A stretch of 64,000 nucleotides of DNA from Pseudarthrobacter cellobiosi (GTDB lineage: Bacteria; Actinomycetota; Actinomycetes; Actinomycetales; Micrococcaceae): assembly GCF_023913755.1 (NCBI RefSeq), contig NZ_JAMXBJ010000036.1:30738-94737 (forward strand), given 5' to 3'. Position numbers and translations under genes: made by a program. The first letter of the stretch is position 1, and the number at the start of each line of letters is the position of its first letter. Under the pieces are notes generated by a model. It was not told the origin of the DNA and made no database searches. It saw nothing but the letters and a program-made list of their open reading frames with translations. Below, in pieces: positions 1 to 8,412 of this stretch.

Positions 1-230
1 CCCACGTCCACGCCGGGTCCCTGCACGCGCCGGATGCCGCCATGGCCCTGCGCAACGCCCGCGACCTCTACACCCGCCGCAACGAGGGTGTGTCCATCTG
101 GGTGGTCCCGGCCGACGCCATCGCCGCCAGCGACCCCGACTCCAAGGGTTCGTTCTTCGAGTCCCCGCAGGGCAAGGACTACCGGCACGCCACGTATTAC
201 ACCAAGAGCGAAGGCGTGAAGCACCTGTGA
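1..230 (+). CDS. paaB: PaaB, phenylacetyl-CoA epoxidase structural subunit (3' part)
   Basis: This is the 3' end of a gene that begins before the window; codons are in phase from base 3. The visible part reads through NARDLYTRRNEGVSIWVVP and ends in GVKHL, which fits PaaB, the small bridging subunit of the phenylacetyl-CoA 1,2-epoxidase multicomponent enzyme. Its TGA overlaps the GTG start of paaC, so the two are translationally coupled. The identification rests on the C-terminal sequence together with the paaC-paaD-paaE order that follows. The upstream half cannot be judged. Confidence 0.9.
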   Translation, partial: HVHAGSLHAPDAAMALRNARDLYTRRNEGVSIWVVPADAIAASDPDSKGSFFESPQGKDYRHATYYTKSEGVKHL

Positions 231-1063
231 GCAACGAATCCGCCACCCGCATCACCCCCGGCAACGCCCTGCGCCCGGAGGACATCGCCTTGGAGGTCCG
301 CACCGGACTGGCCAAGCCCACAGAGGACGTGGCCGAGTACGCGCTGCGCCTGGGGGACGACGGCCTGGTCCTCGCGCAGCGCCTGGGCCACTGGATCTCC
401 CGCGGCCCCGAGCTGGAGGAGGACGTGGCTCTGGGCAACATCGCACTGGACCAGCTGGGCCATGCCCGGAGCTTCCTCACGTACGCGGGCGGCGCCTGGG
501 ACAAAACCGAGGACGAGCTGGCGTATTTCCGACGGGAGCCAGAGTTCCGCTCCGCCCACATCTTTGAGCAGCCCAACGGCGACTTCGCGGCCACCATCGC
601 CCGGCAGTTCGTGGTGAGCTACTACCAGTTCGAGCTCTACCGCCGCCTCACGGAATCCACAGACGCCACGCTGGCCGCCATCGCCGCCAAAGCAGTGAAG
701 GAAGTGGACTACCACCGGGACCACAGCGCCCAGTGGGTCCTTCGCCTGGCCGGCGGCACCGAGGAATCCCGTACCAGGATGATCCAAGGCCTGAAGCAGA
801 TGTGGCCCTACGTCGCCGAGCTCTTCCAGGACGACGAGCTGACCACGCGCCTGGCTGAAACCGGCGCCGCCGTCGAGCCTTCCAGCCTGCGCGCAGACTT
901 TGACCGACTGACCGGGGAGATCCTGGCCGAAGCGGGGCTGGGAGTGCCGGACGGGCCGGCTGCCCCCGGCGGCGGCCGGCACGGCCGGCACTCCGAGCAC
1001 CTGGGCTACCTCCTCGCGGAGATGCAGGTGCTCGCCCGGGAGTACCCCGGAGCAAGCTGGTGA
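227..1063 (+). CDS. paaC: PaaC, phenylacetyl-CoA epoxidase subunit
   Basis: A 278-residue protein starting at a GTG that overlaps the paaB stop. PaaC is the ferritin-like helical partner of the catalytic subunit PaaA in the PaaABCE epoxidase, which converts phenylacetyl-CoA to its ring-1,2-epoxide in the cytoplasm. Visible family features are the alpha-helical ferritin-like layout and the segments LGNIALDQLGHARSF and KEVDYHRDHSAQW. The length is usual for the family. It ends GTGA-overlapped with paaD. Identification is firm because of the operon order. Confidence 0.95.
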   Translation: MSNESATRITPGNALRPEDIALEVRTGLAKPTEDVAEYALRLGDDGLVLAQRLGHWISRGPELEEDVALGNIALDQLGHARSFLTYAGGAWDKTEDELAYFRREPEFRSAHIFEQPNGDFAATIARQFVVSYYQFELYRRLTESTDATLAAIAAKAVKEVDYHRDHSAQWVLRLAGGTEESRTRMIQGLKQMWPYVAELFQDDELTTRLAETGAAVEPSSLRADFDRLTGEILAEAGLGVPDGPAAPGGGRHGRHSEHLGYLLAEMQVLAREYPGASW

Positions 1064-1581
1064 CCGCCGTGGCCACCGCTGCGCCTGAGCGCACAAAGAC
1101 ACATCAGCAGGCCTGGGACATCGCCGCCACGGTCTGCGATCCGGAAATCCCCGTGCTCACCATTGCGGACCTCGGGATCCTCCGCGACGTGCAGGCCGAG
1201 GGGAAATGCGTAAGGGTCACCATCACCCCCACGTACTCGGGCTGCCCGGCCATGGACGCCATCCGCGATGACCTGAAAAAAGCGTTCGCCACAGAGGGCT
1301 ACACAGCAGAAGTGGACCTGGTGCTCGCACCGGCCTGGACCACGGACTGGATGACGGAGGCCGGCAAGGCCAAGCTGCAGGAGTACGGCATCGCCCCGCC
1401 GTCGGGCATGGCAGCCGCCGCCCGCCACGCCGGGCCCATCCGGCTCAAAATGGCCGTGAAATGCCCGCAGTGTTCCAGCCTGAACACCAAGGAGCTCACC
1501 CGGTTCGGCTCCACGTCCTGCAAGGCGCTGTACGTCTGCAACGACTGCCTGGAACCGTTCGACTACTTCAAAGTCCTGTAA
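1060..1581 (+). CDS. paaD: PaaD, Fe-S assembly factor for the phenylacetyl-CoA epoxidase
   Basis: A 173-residue protein with GTG start overlapping the paaC stop. The N-terminal part is a DUF59/MIP18-like domain (PEIPVLTIADLGILRDV, then YSGCPAMDAI). The C-terminus carries a zinc-ribbon-like pair of cysteine knuckles (KCPQC near residue 143 and VCNDC near residue 163). PaaD is thought to help assemble or insert the iron centre of the epoxidase reductase or oxygenase. Position between paaC and paaE matches known paa operons. Confidence 0.94.
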   Translation: MTAVATAAPERTKTHQQAWDIAATVCDPEIPVLTIADLGILRDVQAEGKCVRVTITPTYSGCPAMDAIRDDLKKAFATEGYTAEVDLVLAPAWTTDWMTEAGKAKLQEYGIAPPSGMAAAARHAGPIRLKMAVKCPQCSSLNTKELTRFGSTSCKALYVCNDCLEPFDYFKVL

Positions 1582-1590
1582 GGAAGCCCC

Positions 1591-2832
1591 ATGCCTGTTG
1601 TGCGCCAGACCGCCGCCGAATCGGCGCTAGCCAGCGGCCGCCGTCGTCCGTCCTTCCACACCCTGACCGTCAATGAGGTGCGCCGGCTGACCGAGGACGC
1701 CATCGAGGTGACGTTCGGCGTCCCCCAAGAGCTCGCCGGCCGGTTCGACTATCTGCCCGGCCAGTACGTGGCCCTGCGCACCACGCTGCAGGATGAGAAC
1801 GGCGAGCCGCATGAGGTGCGCCGCAGCTACTCCATCTGTGCCGAGCCGCGCAGCTTCCCGGACGGCAGCAGCGAGATCCGGGTGGCCGTGAAGCAGGACC
1901 TGGGCGGGCTGTTTTCCACGTGGGCCAACGCGGAGCTGAAGGCGGGGGACACGCTGGACGTTATGAGCCCCATGGGCGCGTTTGTGTCCAAGCACGGCCG
2001 GGACGGCCAGGCCGTGGAGCAGAACGTCATGAACTCCATGAACCACCCGGAGGAGCTGGCGGGGGAGGCCGCCTCGCAGGGGGCGGGCACTTTTGTGGCC
2101 ATCGCGGCGGGGAGCGGCATCACCCCGGTGATCGCGATCGCCCGCACGCTGTTGGCGGCCAACCCGGGGACGCGCTTTGACCTGATCTACGCCAACAAGG
2201 CCGCCATGGACGTGATGTTCCTGGAGGAGCTGGCGGACCTGAAGGACAAGTACCCGCAGCGGCTGGCCATCCACCACGTGCTGTCCCGCGAGCAGCGGAT
2301 CGCGCCGCTGCTCAGCGGACGGATCGATGCCGGGAAGCTGCAGCAGCTGCTGGGCACCGCCATCCACGCGGACGATGTGGACGAGTGGTTCCTGTGCGGG
2401 CCGTTCGAGCTGGTGCAGCTGTGCCGGGACACCCTGGCCGAGCGCGGGGTGAAGCCGGAGCATGTGCGGTTCGAACTGTTCACGTCGGGCAAGCCGGACC
2501 GCCCGGAGGGCCACGCCGGCCGTCCCGTGGTGGTGGACGAATCGCAGGAGACGTACAAGATCACGTTCAAGCTGGACGGCCTGCAGGGCGAGGTGGCCAG
2601 CCCCACGCACGCCCGCGAGTCGATCCTGAACGCCGCGCTGCGGGTCCGGGCGGATGTGCCGTTCGCGTGCGCCGGGGGAGTGTGCGGCACGTGCCGCGCC
2701 AAACTGGTCACCGGTACCGTGACCATGGACGAAAACTACGCGCTGGAGCAGGATGAACTGGACAAGGGGTACGTCCTGACCTGCCAGAGCCACCCCACGA
2801 GCAAAGACGTAACAGTCGACTTCGACGTCTAA
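1591..2832 (+). CDS. paaE: PaaE, phenylacetyl-CoA epoxidase reductase
   Basis: A 413-residue NAD(P)H reductase that feeds electrons to the PaaABC oxygenase. It has an FAD-binding N-terminal domain (RRSYSICAEP near residue 73), a nucleotide-binding domain (GSGITPVIAIARTLL and LCGPFELV), and a C-terminal plant-type 2Fe-2S ferredoxin domain (CAGGVCGTC with the fourth cysteine in LTCQS). The start follows paaD by 9 bp, with GGAAG upstream of the ATG. A second copy lacking the first roughly 88 residues lies 4 kb downstream. Confidence 0.95.
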   Translation: MPVVRQTAAESALASGRRRPSFHTLTVNEVRRLTEDAIEVTFGVPQELAGRFDYLPGQYVALRTTLQDENGEPHEVRRSYSICAEPRSFPDGSSEIRVAVKQDLGGLFSTWANAELKAGDTLDVMSPMGAFVSKHGRDGQAVEQNVMNSMNHPEELAGEAASQGAGTFVAIAAGSGITPVIAIARTLLAANPGTRFDLIYANKAAMDVMFLEELADLKDKYPQRLAIHHVLSREQRIAPLLSGRIDAGKLQQLLGTAIHADDVDEWFLCGPFELVQLCRDTLAERGVKPEHVRFELFTSGKPDRPEGHAGRPVVVDESQETYKITFKLDGLQGEVASPTHARESILNAALRVRADVPFACAGGVCGTCRAKLVTGTVTMDENYALEQDELDKGYVLTCQSHPTSKDVTVDFDV

Positions 2833-2839
2833 GGAACCC

Positions 2840-3622
2840 ATGATCTCCCTCTCCATCGCCAACGGCGTCGCCGAAATCGTCCTGGACGCGCCGCACAAGC
2901 TGAACTCCCTGGACGAGCAGGCGCTCACTGATTTAACACAGGCGTACGACGACGCCGCTGCCGCCGCCTCGCGCGGTGAGGTGCGGGCGCTGCTGCTCAG
3001 GGGAGAGGGCCGCGCCTTCTGCGCGGGCCGGGACATCTCGGGCGTGACGCCGGAGACGGACGACGCCGAAGCGTACCTGGGCGGGCTGGTGCAGCCTTTG
3101 CTGCAGAAGATGAGCGCGTTCCCGGCGCCTACGTTTGCCGCGGCACATGGCGCCTGCCTCGGGGTGGGGCTGGGGCTGCTGCTGGCCACGGACGTGGTGT
3201 ACGTGGCGGAGAACGCGAAGTTCGGCTCGCCGTTCGCGAAGCTGGGGGCCACGCTGGACTCGGGCGGGCACTGGTACTTCACCGAGCGGCTGGGCATGCA
3301 CCGGACGCTGGACCTGATCTACACGGCCGAGCTCATGTCCGGGACGGAGGCCGTGGCCCAGGGGATGTTCAGCCGGGCGATGCCGGCGGATGAATTGTTG
3401 GCCAATACGAGGGAAATTGTGTCGAAGGTTGCCGCCGGCGCCACAGGCGCGTTCACGGCGAGCAAGGAGCTGGTGGCACACATCCGCGACCAGCGGCTGG
3501 GCCTGTGGGACGCCATGGCCGAGGAAAACGCCGAGCAGGCGCGGCTTTGCAAGACCGCGGACTACGCCGAGGGCTTCCGTGCCTTCCAGGAGAAGCGGTC
3601 ACCGGCGTTCAAAGGCCGGTGA
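2840..3622 (+). CDS. paaG: PaaG-like enoyl-CoA hydratase/isomerase, copy 1
   Basis: A 260-residue crotonase-fold protein that begins 7 bp after paaE. It shows the oxyanion-hole motif FCAGRDISG and the second oxyanion region AAHGACLGVGLGLLL. An aspartate in ATLDSGG sits where PaaG-type isomerases place their catalytic acid; hydratases of the PaaF type have glutamate-based chemistry instead. This favours the epoxyphenylacetyl-CoA to oxepin-CoA isomerase step, although a hydratase role is not excluded. A second complete copy lies at 6605-7387. AAGGA precedes the ATG. Confidence 0.85.
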   Translation: MISLSIANGVAEIVLDAPHKLNSLDEQALTDLTQAYDDAAAAASRGEVRALLLRGEGRAFCAGRDISGVTPETDDAEAYLGGLVQPLLQKMSAFPAPTFAAAHGACLGVGLGLLLATDVVYVAENAKFGSPFAKLGATLDSGGHWYFTERLGMHRTLDLIYTAELMSGTEAVAQGMFSRAMPADELLANTREIVSKVAAGATGAFTASKELVAHIRDQRLGLWDAMAEENAEQARLCKTADYAEGFRAFQEKRSPAFKGR

Positions 3623-3971
3623 AATGTTCCGGACAAAGTGGGCAGGGTGAAGCCGTCCGAGCCCTTCGATGCTTGAACGCAGTGCGTCCGGGACCGTCGC
3701 CGAATATTGCTCCCCCGCCGGCGTCCACCCGCACCGTCTGCCGCGCAGCGACACGACGTTCAACCATGCGCATGACGTGATGAGCATGCGCATTAGGCCG
3801 GATGAGCATGCTCATCACTTAGTGGGCATTGGTCTACAAGCTTTGGGGCGCGACCGAGAACGTTCCGCCCTCTCCTTGATGCCCTGGTGTGTTCTCACGC
3901 CGCTGGTAACGAAAGATATGGTCTTATAACAAAAAGTGTTATATCTCGTTAGAAGTAGGTATCATTGGGGC
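3623..3971. other. Intergenic stretch with palindromic repeats
   Basis: No convincing gene is seen here. Bases 3765-3820 hold several related GATGAGCATGC-like units, one of which is the perfect 16-bp palindrome GATGAGCATGCTCATC at 3801-3816. A second inverted repeat lies at 3908-3950 next to the start of the ATPase gene. These could be operator sites or remnants of whatever event separated the two paaE-paaG copies. Confidence 0.6.
3908..3950. promoter_or_regulatory. Imperfect extended inverted repeat before the ATPase gene
   Basis: TATAAC at 3925-3930 and GTTATA at 3938-3943 form a perfect 6-bp inverted pair. The outer sequences AACGAAAGATAT and ATATCTCGTT extend the symmetry imperfectly. 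The site is markedly AT-rich against its surroundings and ends about 20 bp before the ATG at 3972, so it is well placed as a promoter-operator. The binding protein is unknown. Confidence 0.45.
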
Positions 3972-5147
3972 ATGGATCCAGCACTGAACCCCTTTAACCC
4001 CGGCTCCGGCGTCCGGCCTCCGGAGCTTGTCGGCCGTGATGGAGAGATCGATGCCTTCGATCTATTGGTCGCACGCGCCAAGTCCAACACCGGGGGGGAC
4101 CGGGGCATGGTTCTGTCCGGCCTTCGCGGAGTGGGCAAAACCGTTTTGCTGAACGTCTTCGCAGAGCACGCGCGACGGAACGACTGGCTGGTAATCCAGC
4201 TTGAAGCCCAACCAGGGGACGCCGGCAAAAAAGCCACCCGGGCGAAGCTTGCCCGTGAGCTTGAAGTAGGTGCGCGCAGACTCCGCGGAAAGCCAGCCTG
4301 GAGCTTTCTGCAGAATGCCTTGAACAGCATCGGCAACATCTCAGCGAGTTTGGGGGTTGCCGGCGTCTCCGCGTCGGTGACGACCAAACAAGGGCGCGCC
4401 GATTCAGGCAACCTGGACATCGACCTCGAGGAACTTGTCGAGGATGTATCACTCGCGATGCGAAAAGCCAGGGGCGGGTTCGGCTTGTTCATTGACGAAA
4501 TGCAAGACCTGGACGAAGAGCTTCTGACCATACTGTTGTCCGTTCAGCACCTTGCGGGCCAGCGCGGATGGCCTTTTTACATCATCGGCGCGGGCCTACC
4601 CAACCTGCCCGGCAAGATCTCCGAGGCCAGGACCTATGGTGAGCGGCTGTTTCTCTACAGGACCATAGGCCAGGTCAACGAAGAGGCCGCCTCGGAAGCC
4701 CTCGCCTTGCCCATCAACAGGCTCGGCGCCTCCTTGGCGCCTGATGCGCTGTCACTCCTGCTCTCTGCCGCGAACGGCTACCCCTTCTTCCTTCAGGTCT
4801 ACGGACGTGCCGCCTGGGAAGCATCATCGGAGAAGATCATCAGCGCTGACGACGCGCACGTGGCAGTCCGCCACGGCACCAACGACCTGGACCATGGCTT
4901 CTTCGAGGCCAGATGGCAGCGTGCCACCAATGCAGAACGCCTCTACCTCAGGGCCATGGCCCAGGACAGCGATACCCCTTCCTCGACTGGAGAAATCGCC
5001 GAACGCCTTGGGAAGTCGACCAGCAAACTTGCCGTCATCCGCTCACGACTCATCGACAAGGGTGTTGTGTATGCACCCGAATATGGCTCTATTCAGTTCA
5101 CGGTGCCCGGAATGGCTGCCTTCATCGGGCGCCAGACCGAGGACTGA
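3972..5147 (+). CDS. AAA family ATPase (ORC/Cdc6-like or STAND-like)
   Basis: A 391-residue cytoplasmic ATPase. It has an early glycine-rich region after PPELVGRDGE, a Walker A motif GLRGVGKT near residue 45, and a Walker B motif LFIDEMQD near residue 175. A sensor-like segment IIGAGLPNLP follows. The C-terminal 80 residues (TGEIAERLGKSTSKLAVIRSRLIDKG) look like a winged helix-turn-helix. This architecture is shared by many uncharacterised actinobacterial ATPases of mobile-element or defence context. ATG 3972 is preferred over the upstream in-frame start at 3936 because that start lies inside the inverted repeat. It sits alone between two paaE-paaG copies, so it looks acquired. Specific function unknown. 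Confidence 0.8.
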   Translation: MDPALNPFNPGSGVRPPELVGRDGEIDAFDLLVARAKSNTGGDRGMVLSGLRGVGKTVLLNVFAEHARRNDWLVIQLEAQPGDAGKKATRAKLARELEVGARRLRGKPAWSFLQNALNSIGNISASLGVAGVSASVTTKQGRADSGNLDIDLEELVEDVSLAMRKARGGFGLFIDEMQDLDEELLTILLSVQHLAGQRGWPFYIIGAGLPNLPGKISEARTYGERLFLYRTIGQVNEEAASEALALPINRLGASLAPDALSLLLSAANGYPFFLQVYGRAAWEASSEKIISADDAHVAVRHGTNDLDHGFFEARWQRATNAERLYLRAMAQDSDTPSSTGEIAERLGKSTSKLAVIRSRLIDKGVVYAPEYGSIQFTVPGMAAFIGRQTED

Positions 5148-5621
5148 CATGCGCTAGTTTCAGCGCTCGGCTGATTCAGGCGGGTCAGCGTCCGACGCCA
5201 GGCGGCCAAGGAGCTACGTAGGCAATCACGTGTGCACCCACCACAACCAGACCACAGCCGCCTAACCACCACACACGACCCCAGAAACATGCCACAGCAC
5301 AGCTACCTACAAATCTGACGCACACCCGAACCCGGGTTGCAGCATTCCTGTGTTGAATCCTTGGTCCGTGACAAGTCTCAGCGGGGACTAAGCGCAGTGA
5401 GGGGGCCTGACGCATGGATTGGCTTGCTTGGGGTGCGGCAGACCATCGTGTAGGAGGCCCGCTCATTTTGGGTAGTGATGTCCTTCGCCGGTCATGGTGG
5501 TGGGGGCGCCAGTGATTTCGTACCAGGCAACGATTGCCCCGGCCTGCACGTCCCGGAGGCCTCTTCTCGGGGAGGGACCGGGCTGGTCGGAAACGCGGTC
5601 GTCTGCTCCTGAGCGATCAGG
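5148..5621. other. Intergenic stretch between the ATPase gene and the truncated paaE
   Basis: No full gene can be supported. Local composition differs from the paa genes (ACC-rich around 5225-5300). Bases 5463-5550 read on the minus strand as a short plausible protein tail ending TMTGEGHHYPK, which may be the C-terminal remnant of a lost gene. The paaE homology begins abruptly at about 5635. Confidence 0.4.
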
Positions 5622-6596
5622 TTGGACGCATCGTTCCCGGACGGCAGCAGTGAGATCCGGGTGGCCGTGAAGCAGGACCTGGGCGGGTTGTTCTCCACGT
5701 GGGCCAACGCCGAGATGAGGGCGGGGGACACCCTGGAGGTGATGAGCCCCATGGGCGCGTTCGTGTCCAAGCACGGCCGCGACGGCAAAGCCGTGGACCA
5801 GAACGTCATGAACTCCATGAACCACCCGGAGGAGCTGGCGGGTGAGCCGGGCAGCTTCGTGGCCATCGCTGCGGGGAGTGGCATTACCCCGGTGATCGCC
5901 ATCGCGCGCACTTTGCTGGCGGCCAACCAGGAGACCCGGTTCGACCTGATCTATGCCAACAAGGCGGCCATGGACGTGATGTTCCTGGAGGAGCTCGCGG
6001 ACCTGAAGGACAAGTACCCGCAGCGCCTCGCCATCCACCACGTGCTGTCCCGTGAGCAGCGGATCGCGCCGCTACTGAGCGGCCGGATCGACGCCGGGAA
6101 GCTGCAGCAGCTGCTGGGCACCGCCATCCACGCGGACGATGTGGACGAGTGGTTCCTGTGCGGTCCGTTCGAGCTGGTGCAGCTGTGCCGGGACACCCTG
6201 GCCGAGCGCGGCGTGAAGCCCGAGCACGTCCGGTTCGAACTGTTCACGAGTGGCAAGCCGGACCGCCCGGAGGGGCACGCCGGCCGCCCCGTGGTGGTGG
6301 ACGAATCCCAGGAGACGTACAAGATCACGTTCAAGCTGGACGGCCTGCAGGGCGAGGTGGCCACCCCCACCCACGCCCGGGAGTCCATCCTCAACGCCGC
6401 GCTGCGGGTGCGCCCGGACGTGCCGTTCGCGTGCGCCGGGGGAGTGTGCGGCACCTGCCGGGCCAAGCTGGTCACCGGCACCGTGACCATGGACGAAAAC
6501 TACGCGCTGGAGCAGGATGAGCTGGACAAGGGCTACGTGCTAACCTGCCAGAGCCACCCCACCAGCAAAGACGTAACAGTCGACTTCGACGTCTAA
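5622..6596 (+). pseudogene. paaE: 5'-truncated second paaE
   Basis: Homology to paaE begins at the residues SFPDGSSEIRV (about base 5635) and continues to the identical C-terminus. The first 88 or so residues are missing, including the FAD-contacting RxYS motif. The nucleotide-binding segment GSGITPVIAIARTLL and the full ferredoxin domain with CAGGVCGTC are kept. An open frame persists for 324 codons but its apparent TTG start is fortuitous, with non-paa sequence upstream. The copy differs from paaE by scattered mostly silent changes and lacks the 5-residue AASQG insertion region. Without the FAD domain it should not work as a reductase. Confidence 0.85.
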
Positions 6597-6604
6597 GGAG
6601 CCCC

Positions 6605-7387
6605 ATGATCACTCTCTCCATCGCCAACAACGTCGCTGAAGTGGTCCTTGACGCGCCGCAGAAGCTGAACTCCTTCGACGAGCAGGCCCTGGCGGATTTA
6701 ACACAGGCGTACGACGACGCCGCTGCCGCCGTTGAGAGCGGGAAGGTGCGGGCCCTGCTGCTCAGGGGAGAGGGCCGCGCCTTCTGCGCGGGCCGGGACA
6801 TTTCGGGCGTGATACCGGAGGAGGACGACGCCGCCGCGTACCTGGGCGGGCTGGTGGAGCCGCTGTTGAAGAAGATGAGCGCGTTCCCGGCTCCCACGTT
6901 CGCGGCCGCCCACGGCGCCTGCCTCGGGGTGGGGCTGGGGCTGCTGCTGGCTACGGACGTGGTGTACGTGGCGGAGAACGCCAAGTTCGGCTCGCCCTTT
7001 GCCAAGCTGGGGGCCACGCTGGATTCGGGCGGGCACTGGTACTTCACCGAGCGGCTGGGGATGCACCGGACGCTGGACCTGATCTATACCGCGGAGTTGA
7101 TCTCCGGTGCGGAGGCCGTGGCGCAAGGGATGTTCAGCCGGGCCATGCCGGCGGACACTCTTCTAGATCAGACCCGGGAGATCGTGGGACGGGTGGCCGT
7201 GGGTGCAACGGGCGCGTTTGTGGCAAGCAAGCAGCTGGTGGCGCACATCCGGGACCAGCGCCTGGGACTCTGGGCAGCCATGCGGGAGGAGAACGCTGAG
7301 CAGGCGCGTCTCTGCCGGACCGAGGACTACTCCGAGGGTTTCCGGGCTTTCCAGGAGAAGCGGAACCCGGAGTTTACCGGCGGGTGA
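6605..7387 (+). CDS. paaG: PaaG-like enoyl-CoA hydratase/isomerase, copy 2
   Basis: A full-length 260-residue paralogue of the gene at 2840-3622, keeping FCAGRDISG, GACLGVGLGLLL and the catalytic-type aspartate in ATLDSGG. Substitutions are clustered in the N-terminal 90 residues and the last 60 (for example KQLVAHI for KELVAHI). It follows the truncated paaE by the same spacing as in copy 1, so the pair was duplicated as a block. Expression is uncertain because the natural upstream operon is absent; it may rely on read-through. Confidence 0.85.
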   Translation: MITLSIANNVAEVVLDAPQKLNSFDEQALADLTQAYDDAAAAVESGKVRALLLRGEGRAFCAGRDISGVIPEEDDAAAYLGGLVEPLLKKMSAFPAPTFAAAHGACLGVGLGLLLATDVVYVAENAKFGSPFAKLGATLDSGGHWYFTERLGMHRTLDLIYTAELISGAEAVAQGMFSRAMPADTLLDQTREIVGRVAVGATGAFVASKQLVAHIRDQRLGLWAAMREENAEQARLCRTEDYSEGFRAFQEKRNPEFTGG

Positions 7388-7424
7388 ATTGCCCTTGCCA
7401 GAGGCCGTTGAGTAAACCTCACCC

Positions 7425-8315
7425 ATGACATTGGGGAAAGCTGTAACCAAAGCCGTCATTCCTGCTGCCGGATTGGGAACTCGCTTCCTGCCTGCAACAA
7501 AGGCGATGCCGAAGGAAATGTTGCCGGTGGTTGACCGCCCGGCCATCCAGTACGTCGTGGAGGAAGCCGTCAAGGCCGGCCTCGACGACATTTTGATGAT
7601 CACGGGGCGCAGCAAGCGTGCCCTTGAGGACCACTTCGACCGTGAACCCGGCCTGGAGCGCGCACTGGAGCTGAAGGGCGATCAGGGTCGCCTGGACCTG
7701 GTGCATGAGGCGTCCGACTTGGGCCCCATCCACTACGTCCGCCAGGGCGAAGCCAAGGGCTTGGGCCATGCCGTGCTCTGCGCGCGTCAGCACGTGGGCA
7801 ACGAGCCCTTCGCTGTCCTGTTGGGTGATGACCTCATCGACGAGGCCGAGACCCTGCTGAGCACCATGATGGAGGTGCAGCAGAAGACCGGCGGTTCGGT
7901 CATCGCACTCATCGAGGTGGACCACACAGAAATCAGCGCTTACGGCTGCGCTGACATCTCAGCCATCGAGGGCGAGGACTACGTCCGCGTGAACAGCCTG
8001 GTGGAGAAGCCGGCTGCTGGCGAGGCGCCGTCCAACCTGGCCGTCATCGGCCGCTACGTGCTGCACCCATCGGTCTTCGGCGTCCTGGAGAACACCGAGC
8101 CGGGCCGCGGCGGGGAAATCCAGCTTACAGATGCCCTGCAGACCCTTGCCGCCGCGGAAGGTGAAGGCGCCGGCGTGTACGGCGTGGTTTTTAAGGGCCG
8201 CCGCTACGACACCGGCGACAAGCTCAGCTACCTGAAGGCCGTGATTACTCTGGCTTCAGAGCGCGTGGAGTTCGGCGAGGATTTGAAGACGTGGTTGAAG
8301 GCCTTCGTGGGCTGA
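7425..8315 (+). CDS. galU: UTP-glucose-1-phosphate uridylyltransferase
   Basis: A 296-residue GalU that makes UDP-glucose from UTP and glucose-1-phosphate. The N-terminal nucleotidyltransferase signature AAGLGTRFLPATKAMPKEM is followed by the sugar-binding segment VEKPAAGEAPSNLAVIGRYVL and the late lysine-containing segment FKGRRYDTGDKLSYLKA. Length and motifs are typical for bacterial GalU. The product would feed the polysaccharide genes that begin about 6 kb downstream. It ends just before a terminator hairpin. Confidence 0.95.
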   Translation: MTLGKAVTKAVIPAAGLGTRFLPATKAMPKEMLPVVDRPAIQYVVEEAVKAGLDDILMITGRSKRALEDHFDREPGLERALELKGDQGRLDLVHEASDLGPIHYVRQGEAKGLGHAVLCARQHVGNEPFAVLLGDDLIDEAETLLSTMMEVQQKTGGSVIALIEVDHTEISAYGCADISAIEGEDYVRVNSLVEKPAAGEAPSNLAVIGRYVLHPSVFGVLENTEPGRGGEIQLTDALQTLAAAEGEGAGVYGVVFKGRRYDTGDKLSYLKAVITLASERVEFGEDLKTWLKAFVG

Positions 8316-8337
8316 CGGCTCGCAGTGACGCACTATA

Positions 8338-8370
8338 GGCCCGTCGCTGAAAAGCGGCGGGCCCTTCGTT
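8338..8370 (+). terminator. Hairpin terminator between galU and the LCP gene
   Basis: GGCCCGTCGCT (8338-8348) pairs with AGCGGCGGGCC (8353-8363) around a GAAA loop, with one G-T wobble. It is followed by CTTCGTT. It lies between two convergent genes and could stop transcription from both sides. Confidence 0.8.
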
Positions 8371-8412
8371 AAGGCTCTGGGCGATCAGATCCAAGGAACG
8401 GCCGGCTTCTGG

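Noticed and set aside
1627..3297. A 556-codon minus-strand open frame across paaE and paaG
   Set aside because: It is antisense to two clear genes, has Arg/His/Gln-rich composition and no homology; a high-GC shadow frame.
3936..3971. An upstream in-frame start for the AAA ATPase
   Set aside because: It lies inside the palindromic promoter region; ATG 3972 begins the family-like sequence.
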